NCBI RefSeq assembly: GCF_003330765.1
Contig: NZ_CP024903.1
Location: 3,100,001-3,164,000, forward strand
Direction: 5' to 3'
Source: Burkholderia pyrrocinia
Lineage (GTDB): Bacteria > Pseudomonadota > Gammaproteobacteria > Burkholderiales > Burkholderiaceae
Length of the DNA: 64,000 bases
Part shown: positions 1 to 7,193 of the stretch, piece by piece
Position numbering within the stretch: position 1 is the stretch's first letter
How the letters are laid out: every line of letters starts with the position of its first letter
Position numbers and translations under genes: made by a program
Notes under the pieces: generated by a model
Seen by the model: the letters and a program-made list of their open reading frames with translations, nothing else
What the model was told of the DNA's origin: nothing
Databases searched by the model: none

Positions 1-42
1 AAAGCGGGAGAGAAGGCGGCGCGCCAAGCCCTGAATGGCCGC

Positions 43-1035
43 TCAGTTCTGCGTGAGCGGATTCAGCGTCGTGCAGAGGAAGCCCGTGCAGTTCGCCGGC
101 TTGAAGTAGAACGACGCCGTGCCGCCGAGCGCGAGGTCGCCGAGGTACGCGGTGCCCTGCGCGCCGAGATTGTTCGATTGCTGGACGAAGCCCGCGCTGG
201 TCGTCTGCACCGTGGCCGATTGATACGTGAAGGTCGGCGACTGGGTCTGGTCCTTCACATAGACCCATGCGGAATCGCTGCCGAACACCATCCCACCCTT
301 CGCGCGATAGCCCTTCGCCCCTTCGCTATTGGCCTGCGCGATGAAATCGCTGACGGTCGTGGTCGGCGTCAGCGCATCGTACGCGTAGGTCGCGTTCGAC
401 GCGCCGTTCTTCATGTACAGGTTCGCGGCGACCGACCCGACCATCATCGGGCCGACAAACCAGTAGCCCGACTGGCCCTGGCCGTTCGCCTGCGCGAGGA
501 ACGCGGCCTGGCTGCCCGGCGTCGCGGCGCTCGCATACGTGAACGTGGCTGACGAGCCGCCGTCTTTGCGATAAAGATTGCCGTACGTGAGCGGACCTTC
601 GTACCGGTAGCCTTGCGCACCAGCCGTGTTGGCCTGGCTGATGAAGCTGGCCGCATCGGCCGGCGCGGCGAGCAGCTCGTATGTGTAGGTCTGCGCGGCG
701 CCGTCGTTGACGAAGATCGAGCGGATCGCGCCGTCGACCGAGTAATAACCGTCGCTCAGGTAGCGGTAGCCTTTCGCGCCTTCGCCGTTGACGAGCGTCA
801 GGAAGCTGGCCGCATCCGCCGCCGGCGACAGCGCTTCGTAGCGCAGCGTCAGCATGCTGCCGCCCGATCCCGACGAGCCGCTGCCGGGGCCCGGCCCACC
901 GGTTCCGCCCGTGCCGCCGGTGCCGCCGGATCCCGATCCGTTCGACGGGGTCGAAGACGCGGATGTCGAACTATCGTCGCCGCCACACGCGGTCAATGCC
1001 AGACAGGTCAGTGCGATCAATGCTACGGCTTTCAT
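43..1035 (-). CDS. Repeat-containing lipoprotein, function unknown
   Basis: A 330-residue secreted lipoprotein. The start was set at the ATG at 1035 because it opens a lipoprotein signal peptide (MKAVALIALTCLALTAC) with lipobox LTAC and Cys17, and AGGTGA lies just upstream; reading further upstream adds a polar extension that would spoil the signal. After the Cys comes a low-complexity Ser/Gly/Thr linker (about residues 22-62). The rest is five tandem units of about 50 residues, each with a core like F-x-x-QAN-x-x-GA-x-GYRY and ending in an aromatic strand such as TYTY or TFTY. I do not recognise the family. The repeats suggest a small beta-rich binding module displayed on the outer membrane (inference). 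It lies 115 bp downstream of the CsgG-like gene on the same strand. Confidence 0.75.
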   Translation of the reverse strand: MKAVALIALTCLALTACGGDDSSTSASSTPSNGSGSGGTGGTGGTGGPGPGSGSSGSGGSMLTLRYEALSPAADAASFLTLVNGEGAKGYRYLSDGYYSVDGAIRSIFVNDGAAQTYTYELLAAPADAASFISQANTAGAQGYRYEGPLTYGNLYRKDGGSSATFTYASAATPGSQAAFLAQANGQGQSGYWFVGPMMVGSVAANLYMKNGASNATYAYDALTPTTTVSDFIAQANSEGAKGYRAKGGMVFGSDSAWVYVKDQTQSPTFTYQSATVQTTSAGFVQQSNNLGAQGTAYLGDLALGGTASFYFKPANCTGFLCTTLNPLTQN

Positions 1036-1150
1036 AGGAGTCACCTCGAAACGGAAAGGACGAACGTAGCCAGCGCGCGCGGACGACGCCGCGCGCACCA
1101 ACCCTCATGCATCAGGAATCGGCCAGCGGGCGCGCGCCGGCCAGCAGGCA

Positions 1151-1978
1151 TCAGTTGACCTGCAACTGGCCGCCGCGGCCGAGGCCACCCTTGACGTCCT
1201 GCGCCTTGTAGCTGCGCAGTGCGACAACCATCTTGTTGTACGCGTCGATGAACGCGACGACCGTCGCCTTGCCTTCCGGCGTCGTCGAGAAGCCGGCAAG
1301 CGCGCCGCCCACGCCACCGCCGAAGCCGCCCAGCGCCGCGCCGTAGTTGGTCGCTGTCGAGCTGCCTTCCGCCGCCGCGATCTGCACGGCCGAGCGCACG
1401 TCGAACAGCGTCAGCGTCACGACCGATGCCTTCGTCTGCAGGTGGCCGGCCACCGCCGCCACCGCGCTGTTGCCGATCAGCCCGCCGATCATGCTGCCGA
1501 TGCCGGCGATCGGCGAATCGTTGATGACGATCTGCGGTTCCATGTAGTAGTCGGCCGCGACACGCTGGCCCTTCTGCTGCTTCGAGCCTGCGCGGTATTC
1601 GCCCGAGCCGCGCTGCAGCTGCGTGATGCGCGACAGGCGCGCGTCGCTCTTCTGGTTGCCGATCGACGTGATCACGAAGCAGTTCGACTGCTGGACGGCC
1701 AGGCGCAGCAGCGGGTCGATGGTCGTCATCTTGGTCGCGCTGCCGAACGGGCCCCACCAGTCGGCGTTGCGGCCGTCGTCGACGGCGATCGTGCCGAGCG
1801 GCGACGCGCAGCGCTGCAGCCCCGAATCGGCGCCGGCGCTCGTGCCGCCTGCCGCGGCGCCCGTCACGCCGGCGTTCTGGCCGCCGGGCGTCACGATGCC
1901 GCCGCAGCCGGCCACGGAAGCGCAAAGCGCTGCGACCAGCGCACCTTGGGTAAGACGATGGGAAAGGATGGTCTTCAT
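1151..1978 (-). CDS. CsgG/HfaB-like outer-membrane lipoprotein
   Basis: A 275-residue lipoprotein with signal peptide and lipobox ending SVAGC (Cys25), followed by a Gly/Ala/Thr-rich linker. The body has CsgG-family features: an N-terminal segment on a protein that changes with QSNCFVITSIG, then ADYYMEPQIVIND, a Gly-rich loop (GIGSMIGGLIGN), a strand TLTLFDVRSAVQIA, and a long Gly-rich stretch before a C-terminal helix (AFIDAYNKMVVALRSY). CsgG forms an outer-membrane secretion pore for curli, and HfaB anchors holdfast. No csgA, csgB, csgE or csgF is visible nearby, so a secretion role is only inferred. It sits between two other lipoprotein genes on the same strand. Family assignment is moderate, by sequence pattern only. 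Confidence 0.65.
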   Translation of the reverse strand: MKTILSHRLTQGALVAALCASVAGCGGIVTPGGQNAGVTGAAAGGTSAGADSGLQRCASPLGTIAVDDGRNADWWGPFGSATKMTTIDPLLRLAVQQSNCFVITSIGNQKSDARLSRITQLQRGSGEYRAGSKQQKGQRVAADYYMEPQIVINDSPIAGIGSMIGGLIGNSAVAAVAGHLQTKASVVTLTLFDVRSAVQIAAAEGSSTATNYGAALGGFGGGVGGALAGFSTTPEGKATVVAFIDAYNKMVVALRSYKAQDVKGGLGRGGQLQVN

Positions 1979-2098
1979 GTCGTTATCGATCGATAGAGTC
2001 GTTGTTCGGCTTATGTGTTCGTGCGAACCTCGATAAGCCCCCCGGCGTGGCGCGCGATGATGGTCTCCCCGCTGCTGCCCCCGTTGCTTTCTGCCCGG

Positions 2099-2686
2099 TC
2101 AGTAGTACCAGTTCGTCTGATTCCAGACGCCGTAGTACGGATAGCCCGAGTACCAGTAGCCGTAATAGACGTCACGCCATTGCGTGCGCCATTTCCAGTC
2201 TTCTTCGTCTTCTTTCTTGGCCTTGCGGGCGAGCTCGAGCAGCTTCTTCGATTCCTTGTCGCCGCGGCCCGCCGCGATCGACAGCCACTTGTCCGCTTCG
2301 CGCGGATCGGAGCCCATTTCCTCGAGGCCGAACAGGTAGAAACTGCCGAGCGCCTTCTGCGCCTGCAGGTCGCCGCGCTCGGCGGCATCGCGCATCCACT
2401 TGAGGGCCTGGTAGCTGTCCTGACGCACGCCGTCGCCGCGGAAATAGCGCAGCCCGAGGTCGTAGGCGGCCTTCGGCTGGGTTTTCGCGGCTTGCTTCAG
2501 CGCGACAATGCGCGGAGCGTCCCGATCTTCGGCATCGTCCTTATTTTGATAGGACACCTGATCTTTAGGACGATCGGAACAACCCGTGTCGTCGCAGATC
2601 CGCACCGTGTTGCTGGTCACGGACGGATCCTGCGCGCACGCGGCCAATAGCAACAGCAGCCCCGGTGCGAGTAAACGGCGATGCAT
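2099..2686 (-). CDS. Sel1-repeat lipoprotein
   Basis: A 195-residue lipoprotein. The ATG at 2686 is preferred over an in-frame TTG five codons upstream because GAGGAAA sits 7 bases before it. The signal peptide ends LLLLLAAC. The mature part has two or three Sel1/TPR-like repeats (AAYDLGLRYFRGDGV, ALKWMRDAAERGDLQAQKAL, ADKWLSIAAGRGD) at about residues 70-150, then a charged Lys/Glu segment and a Tyr/Trp-rich tail (YYGYWYSGYPYYGVWNQ). Sel1 repeats mediate protein-protein contacts, often in periplasmic complexes. The aromatic tail is unusual and may bind the outer membrane or cell wall. It is the first of three lipoprotein genes read leftward, 120 bp before the CsgG-like gene. Confidence 0.75.
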   Translation of the reverse strand: MHRRLLAPGLLLLLAACAQDPSVTSNTVRICDDTGCSDRPKDQVSYQNKDDAEDRDAPRIVALKQAAKTQPKAAYDLGLRYFRGDGVRQDSYQALKWMRDAAERGDLQAQKALGSFYLFGLEEMGSDPREADKWLSIAAGRGDKESKKLLELARKAKKEDEEDWKWRTQWRDVYYGYWYSGYPYYGVWNQTNWYY

Positions 2687-3171
2687 TGGTACTTTCCTCA
2701 AGTTTTATTTGCGCCGACTGCTTCGCGCGATCCCTCCCCGCGAGCGCGCACCGGTTTGCGCGCGGCGCGGCGAATACCATCTGCCAACGCCGACACGCAG
2801 CCCAAGGCTCTCTCAGGTTCTCTTTTCGTCTTGCATTACCACTGCACCGTCGAAGCCGGCGAAGACAGCGAGAGGCACCGGGCACCGCCCCGGCATTCGT
2901 TCAATTCCGCCGCCGAGTCCGTTGCGGCGCCGTCGGGCGGTGAATCGATCGCTGACGTTCCCGTTTTTTTAAAGCACGCTTCATCGACCGTCATTTTCCA
3001 GTTTCAAATGATACATATCGGTCTATATCATAGTCAAGACAACTTGCAATCGCGCGTCATGGGTGGGCCCGCCAAGTTCGGGAGGCCGGTGGCGAGACCG
3101 GATGTGACCAAGCGGTACGATGCTAAAATAGTAAGTCTACGCAGTCGGAAGGATCAGGGAGGGAACCGTTC
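2687..3171. other. Intergenic region with a candidate TetR operator
   Basis: A 485 bp gap between the divergent Sel1 lipoprotein and TetR genes. No convincing gene is seen. The half nearer the TetR gene turns AT-rich around 2965-3050 and contains an inverted repeat (3008-3031). AAGGATCAGGGAGGG before the GTG at 3172 is the TetR ribosome binding site. Confidence 0.5.
3008..3031. promoter_or_regulatory. Inverted repeat, possible TetR operator
   Basis: ATGATA (3008-3013) and TATCAT (3026-3031) form a perfect dyad separated by 12 bases, inside an AT-rich patch 140 bp upstream of the TetR gene. TetR regulators usually bind dyads of this size in their own promoter region. The arms are short, so chance is not excluded. 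Confidence 0.3.
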
Positions 3172-3783
3172 GTGCGAGCCAGCAAACGCCAGTTGGTGGT
3201 AGACAAAGCTACCGAACTGTTCTCGAAGCACGGTTTTCATCCGGTCGGGGTCGACTGGATCATCGACGATTCTCGCGTCGCCCGAATGACGCTATATCGG
3301 CATTTTCCGAGCAAGGACGAACTCATCCGGGAAGTGTTGGCCCAGCGTTACGACCTGATCGTAGGCAGTATCGACGCGCAACTGCAGCACGTCGCCAATC
3401 CGGTCGAACGGGTCAAGACGATCTTCGACTGGTACGAAGCGTGGTTCAATACGCCGGCATTCGCCGGTTGCCTGTTCGAGCGCGCATTGGCCGAATTCGG
3501 AACGGCGTATGCGCCCATCTCGGATGTCGCGATCCGCTATCGCCGCAAGATGGTCGAATGGATCGCCGAACTGCTCGCCGATCTCGTTTCGCCCGAAGCG
3601 GCAAAACGGCTGGCGACCGTCTATATGATGCTGCTGGACGGTGCGACAGTAGAAGCGCGAGCGTTCAACAATCCCGCGTCTGCGGGGCGCGCGTGGCAAG
3701 CCGCGAAATCGCTCCTGGAACAGGAAATACGTGCCGACACCGAGCATGCGAAACACGCGGACGCCCATACGCAACACGCATGA
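3172..3783 (+). CDS. TetR/AcrR family transcriptional regulator
   Basis: A 203-residue one-component regulator. The N-terminus has the TetR helix-turn-helix (ATELFSKHGFHPVGVDWI, then ARMTLYRHFPSKDELI, residues about 12-52). The C-terminal ligand-binding half includes GCLFERALAEFG and a helical end with a His-rich tail (HAKHADAHTQHA). The GTG start at 3172 is supported by GGGAGGG 7 bases upstream. The GCLF.. segment resembles the TetR_C subgroup of YcdC/NemR-like regulators (inference). Its target is not obvious: the lipoprotein genes are divergent and downstream lies mobile debris, so it may control only itself or the divergent lipoprotein gene. Confidence 0.88.
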   Translation: MRASKRQLVVDKATELFSKHGFHPVGVDWIIDDSRVARMTLYRHFPSKDELIREVLAQRYDLIVGSIDAQLQHVANPVERVKTIFDWYEAWFNTPAFAGCLFERALAEFGTAYAPISDVAIRYRRKMVEWIAELLADLVSPEAAKRLATVYMMLLDGATVEARAFNNPASAGRAWQAAKSLLEQEIRADTEHAKHADAHTQHA

Positions 3784-3985
3784 CGGGTTTTCCCCCGTAG
3801 GTAAGCGCGCTCGACCCGACGACAAAGATATTGCGTCGGTGATCGGGCATTGCGCCGGAACCCGCTTACCTCGAAAACAGACTCACTATTTTTGCAGAAT
3901 GTCGCAGATCTGGCCCACGGCCCGTGTGATGTCGCTTTTTATTCAAAGACAACTTACTGAGACTGCTTAGTCTCTAGCTTCAAGT

Positions 3986-4014
3986 GCAACACCCCGAATA
4001 AGTTAGGGTGTTGC
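3986..4014. repeat. Inverted repeat beside the IS30 remnant
   Basis: GCAACACCC (3986-3994) and GGGTGTTGC (4006-4014) are perfect 9-base arms with an 11-base centre, ending one base before the transposase start codon. It may include the terminal inverted repeat of the IS30-type element, or a structure that limits transposase translation. Confidence 0.45.
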
Positions 4015-4015
4015 G

Positions 4016-4162
4016 ATGAAGAAGACGTACAGGCATCCGAGCCCGGAAGAGCGGGCGGCGATCATGATCGAGAGCAGCAAGAACACGAGTGTGCGTGCAA
4101 TAGCGAGATTACCCGTTCACCGCCCACCTCACGCCACAGCTCAGACCAGCGTTGTTCATTGA
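4016..4162 (+). pseudogene. IS30-family transposase, N-terminal remnant
   Basis: The reading frame begins MKKTYRHPSPEERAAIMIES and continues to VRAIAR, which matches the N-terminal helix-turn-helix start of IS30-family transposases (about 31 residues). The similarity then stops and the frame runs 17 unrelated codons to a TGA. The rest of the roughly 1 kb element, including the DDE domain, is gone. It marks an old insertion followed by a deletion, in the same mobile patch as the truncated Cap15-like gene and the IS3 element. Confidence 0.6.
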
Positions 4163-4259
4163 ACGCATACGCTACGTCATCCCTGCACTGTTATTCGAAG
4201 ACTCGAATCCAGTCGCGGATAACAGCCCACGAAAAGAACAATCCCAGGGGAATTTCAAT

Positions 4260-4586
4260 TTGGAACATGAATATTCTGTCCTTGGCGGCCTGAATCGAGC
4301 CGTCATCGGCCGTTATCTGAGCATGGTTTCCGCAATCGCGGCCTCGGGTATCGGTGTCTTCGTCTTGTGGGCAGTTGACCTGGCTAAGCGTCTTGGTGTT
4401 GCCGACCACGTTCCCGGTCTGGTGCTATGGCCGGTCACGGCAAGCCTTATCTACGCAGGTCTCTACTGGCTGTTCGACAAGCACGTATGGAAAATCGGCG
4501 TCATAGCCGACCTTCTGAAGGTACCCGACCTAGCGGCCAAATGGCATTGCGACGGACAGACCATCAACCCTGATAAGACCCTGTGA
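4260..4586 (+). pseudogene. Truncated Cap15-like 2TM/beta-barrel effector
   Basis: The TTG start at 4260 is preferred: AGGGGA lies 8 bases upstream and the product then opens MEHEYSVLGGLNR. Two transmembrane helices follow (about YLSMVSAIAASGIGVFVLWA and LVLWPVTASLIYAGLYWLF), then a DKHVWK turn and LLKVPDLAAKWHCDGQTINP. Two N-terminal helices followed by a VPDL-x-x-W strand is the pattern of Cap15 / S-2TMbeta effectors of CBASS antiphage systems, where a beta-barrel senses a cyclic nucleotide and the helices damage the inner membrane. Only about 108 residues remain. The barrel is cut by the IS3 element, whose first three bases (TGA) provide the stop. No CD-NTase gene is nearby. Family assignment is by pattern, without a search. 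Confidence 0.5.
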
Positions 4587-4599
4587 CCTGCCCCCGGTT

Positions 4600-5472
4600 T
4601 TAGTCCGAAGTGCAGTTAGAGTCCGAGGTTAAAAACTGCTGCTTCGCGTCGTGCGCCCGGGCGAACTGCGCAGGCGTCAGATAGCCGAGCGAACTATGAG
4701 GCAGCTCGGTGTTGTACTCGATACGCCATTCCTCAATCAGCCGCTTGGCGTGGCGTATTGAGACGAACCAGTGCTCGTTCAGGCATTCGTCGCGGAACCG
4801 CCCGTTGAAGCTCTCGATATAGGCATTCTCCACCGGCTTGCCAGGCCGAATGAACGACAGCGTGACACCTGCTTCGTAGGCCCATGCATCCAGCACCTTA
4901 CCAGCGAACTCCGGCCCGTTGTCGACCGTGATGGATGCGGGTAAGCCCCGCATCTCCTTGAGCCGCTCGAGCACTTGCTGCACTCGTAGGCCCGGCAGCG
5001 AAGTATCGACCTCGATGGTCAAGCACTCGCGCGTGTAGTCGTCGACCACGTGCAGGCATCGAAACCGCCGACCATAGGCCAACCCGTCAGAAACGAAGTC
5101 CATCGACCAGCTCTGATTCGGACCTGTTGGTAACGGCAGCGGCGTGCGCTCGACAGCCGCAATACGCTTGCGTCGCCGCTTGCGCACGCTCAGCCCCGCC
5201 TTGCTGTACAGGCGCCAGATGCGCTTGTGGTTGGCGAAGCAGCCATCCCGCTGCAACAGCACGTGAATCCGGCGATAGCCGTATCGGCGCTTCTGCGCGG
5301 CGATGGCCATCATCCGGCCAGTCAGCGCTTCGTCGTCAACTCGGCGGCGTGATTCGTAGTGGAACAGCGAGCGCGAAATCCCTACCAGCCCGCAGGCCCG
5401 GGTAACACCCATGGCACGTTCGGTCATCAATATCCGGACCGCTTCGCGCTTGGCCTGCGGGCTTGCTACTTT
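4600..5472 (-). CDS. IS3-family transposase OrfB (DDE integrase)
   Basis: The catalytic half of the transposase, normally made as an OrfAB fusion by -1 frameshifting near the end of orfA (CGAAAG at about 5469-5474). An HTH_21-type region (RRYGYRRIHVLLQRDG) precedes the rve core. The DDE residues are visible: Asp in SMDFVSDGL, Asp in ITVDNGPEF, and Glu in ESFNGRFRDECLN. The C-terminal signature HSSLGYLTPAQFA is intact. The frame is open upstream to 5649 but overlaps orfA there, so the boundary given is the frameshift zone. The element looks potentially active. Confidence 0.82.
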   Translation of the reverse strand, partial: KVASPQAKREAVRILMTERAMGVTRACGLVGISRSLFHYESRRRVDDEALTGRMMAIAAQKRRYGYRRIHVLLQRDGCFANHKRIWRLYSKAGLSVRKRRRKRIAAVERTPLPLPTGPNQSWSMDFVSDGLAYGRRFRCLHVVDDYTRECLTIEVDTSLPGLRVQQVLERLKEMRGLPASITVDNGPEFAGKVLDAWAYEAGVTLSFIRPGKPVENAYIESFNGRFRDECLNEHWFVSIRHAKRLIEEWRIEYNTELPHSSLGYLTPAQFARAHDAKQQFLTSDSNCTSD

Positions 5473-5726
5473 CGAGCCAGCAGGTCCTTCAACGCGGCGT
5501 TGTCGAGCATCGATTCGGCCAACAGGCGCTTGAGCTTGCTTTTCTCCTGCTCCAGTTCCTTCAGGCGCTGCGCTTCGGAGATCGTCATCCCGCCGAACTT
5601 CGCTTTCCAGTTGGAGTAGGTCGCTTCCGAGATGCCGTACTTGCGGCACAGCTCCGCCGGCTTCAGGCCAGCCTCGGCTTCCTTCAAGATGCCGATGATT
5701 TGTTCTTCGGTGAATCGCTTTTTCAT
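5466..5726 (-). CDS. IS3-family transposase OrfA (HTH protein)
   Basis: An 86-residue protein beginning MKKRFTEEQIIGILKEAEAG. It has the transposase-8 helix-turn-helix (LCRKYGISEATYSNWKAKFG) followed by a leucine-zipper-like coiled coil (RLKELEQEKSKLKRLLAE). It binds the element's ends. Its stop overlaps the open orfB frame, and -1 slippage at the final Arg-Lys codons would join it to VASPQAKREAV of OrfB. Confidence 0.88.
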   Translation of the reverse strand: MKKRFTEEQIIGILKEAEAGLKPAELCRKYGISEATYSNWKAKFGGMTISEAQRLKELEQEKSKLKRLLAESMLDNAALKDLLARK

Positions 5727-5882
5727 CGCCGTTCCTCTCTGGAACGGACTCTACACCGTCACCGTACTAAACGCGGGGAGCAGGTCAATGAACGGGATGA
5801 ACATTGCAAATACCTTTCAAAACGCCGCACGGGACACGCCATTCCGGGGTTTACCTGGGCTGACTTTGCCGAGGGAGCATGC

Positions 5883-5909
5883 TTAAATAAATCAACGTGA
5901 TTTATTTAA
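5883..5909. promoter_or_regulatory. Perfect 12+12 bp palindrome, likely ROK operator
   Basis: TTAAATAAATCA (5883-5894) and TGATTTATTTAA (5898-5909) are perfect complements around the centre ACG, 37 bp before the ROK start codon. ROK repressors of the NagC/Mlc type bind AT-rich dyads containing TTATTT/AAATAA. A weak promoter could overlap it (CTGACT at 5860-5865 and TAAATA at 5884-5889, 18 bp apart). No second copy was found, so this one site may control the whole sugar operon. Confidence 0.65.
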
Positions 5910-5945
5910 TGCGTCGACATCCGGCGCGACATGGAAGGAGACGCC

Positions 5946-7193
5946 ATGAGAAGCCCGCACATCGGCCAGGGAAGCAATTCGGCCAACGTGCGCCGTTACA
6001 ACGAGCGCTTGCTGTTGAAGGCGCTGCGCCGTGCAGGCAGCGCGTCCAAAGCCGACCTCGCCCGCCACGCGAACATGACGGGCACGGCGGTCGGCAGCAT
6101 CATCGCGTCCCTTGCCGACGCGAAGCTGATCGAATTCGCCGGCCGTACCGAAGGCCAGCGCGGCCAGCCGGCGTCGCTGATTCGCGTCGATCCCAATGGG
6201 GCATTCGGTATCGGCGTACGCATAGATCGCATGCGCATCGAAACTGCGCTGGTCAACTTCGCAGGCGACGTAATCGGCTGCCGCTCCCACGACACCCTGC
6301 TCCCTCCACCCGCGACCGTGCTCGAACTGGTTCGCCGCGACATCGAAGAGATGCAACGGCTTCTGCCCGCACAGGACCGCGATCGACTGGCGGGCGTCGG
6401 CGTGGCTCACCCCTTCAACCTGGGTAGTTGGCTACGCGAACTTGGCCTTCCGGCCGAAGCCTTCCGCGCGTGGGCGGAGATTGACCTGGCCAGCGAACTC
6501 GCCCGCGTCATTCCGCTGCCGGTGTTCAGCGAAAACGATGGCAATGCTGCCGCCATCGCCGAGCTCTTTTACGGCTGTGGCCGTCAACGCGACAATTTCG
6601 TCTATTTGTTCCTCGGACCGGTAATCGGTGGAGGGATCGCGATCGACGGCGACTGCCTGCACGGCCGCACCGGCAACGCCGGCGATTTCGCCGTGATGCC
6701 CGTACAACCGAGCCGCCTGCGCTCGGCGCCCGCGCCGCACGGCGCCTGGGACATCCTCCTTACGCGTGCGTCGCTGAGTGCGCTGATCCGGCATCTCCGC
6801 TATTGCGGCGAGACGGTCGACAGCCGCGCGGATCTCAATGACTGCATCGCACGCGGCCTGCCGGCCGTCGACGAATGGATCGACGATTGCGTCGATGCCC
6901 TCGCGTTCGCCCTGCGCGCGGTGCTGTCGGTACTCGATTTGCCGGTTGTCGTCCTCGATTCGGACATCGATGCCGGCCTGCTCGACACGCTCATGCAGCG
7001 TCTAAGCGTGGCGCTCGCCGACATCACGCCGGAAGCGCGCAGCGCTCCGGAACTCGTGCGTGGCTCATTCGGCGCCGACGCCGGTGCGATCGGTGCCGCC
7101 ACGCTACCGATGTTCTTCAATTTCTCACCGCGCTCCGGCATCCTGCGAGGTGCAGGCCTGGATACCCAAGAGGTCGCTTATGTCGCGTTCTGA
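5946..7193 (+). CDS. ROK family transcriptional regulator
   Basis: A 415-residue NagC/XylR-type regulator. The ATG at 5946 is chosen over that at 5931 because GGAAGGAG lies 5 bases before it. A winged helix-turn-helix ([19 protein letters not shown], about residues 35-60) is followed by the two-lobed ROK actin-like domain, with [12 protein letters not shown] as the phosphate-binding region. The zinc cysteines of the ROK motif are absent, as in some ROK regulators; the loop reads [13 protein letters not shown]. It precedes and overlaps the sugar ABC ATPase gene by 14 bp, so it is the first gene of the operon and probably represses it until the sugar or its phosphate binds. Confidence 0.88.
   Translation: MRSPHIGQGSNSANVRRYNERLLLKALRRAGSASKADLARHANMTGTAVGSIIASLADAKLIEFAGRTEGQRGQPASLIRVDPNGAFGIGVRIDRMRIETALVNFAGDVIGCRSHDTLLPPPATVLELVRRDIEEMQRLLPAQDRDRLAGVGVAHPFNLGSWLRELGLPAEAFRAWAEIDLASELARVIPLPVFSENDGNAAAIAELFYGCGRQRDNFVYLFLGPVIGGGIAIDGDCLHGRTGNAGDFAVMPVQPSRLRSAPAPHGAWDILLTRASLSALIRHLRYCGETVDSRADLNDCIARGLPAVDEWIDDCVDALAFALRAVLSVLDLPVVVLDSDIDAGLLDTLMQRLSVALADITPEARSAPELVRGSFGADAGAIGAATLPMFFNFSPRSGILRGAGLDTQEVAYVAF

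Larger units (their letters stand above)
4584..5787 (-). mobile_element. IS3-family insertion sequence, about 1.2 kb
   Basis: A complete-looking element of 1204 bp. The left end starts TGACCTGCCCCCGG; the right end, read on the opposite strand, starts TGACCTGCTCCCCG, and both continue with TTTAGT, giving imperfect terminal inverted repeats. It carries orfA and orfB on the minus strand. No matching target duplication is seen: CCTG flanks one side and ATGA the other. This suggests that an adjacent deletion or recombination followed insertion. The left end lies inside the Cap15-like gene. A decayed piece of the same element is at 52922-53029. Confidence 0.85.

Noticed and set aside
3959..3974. 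GAGACT/AGTCTC hairpin after the TetR gene
   Set aside because: Six-base arms only and no U-run; too weak for a terminator or operator call.
5788..5886. Continuation of the Cap15-like gene to the right of the IS
   Set aside because: The frames there do not resemble a beta-barrel and do not join the left fragment; the 3' part seems deleted.
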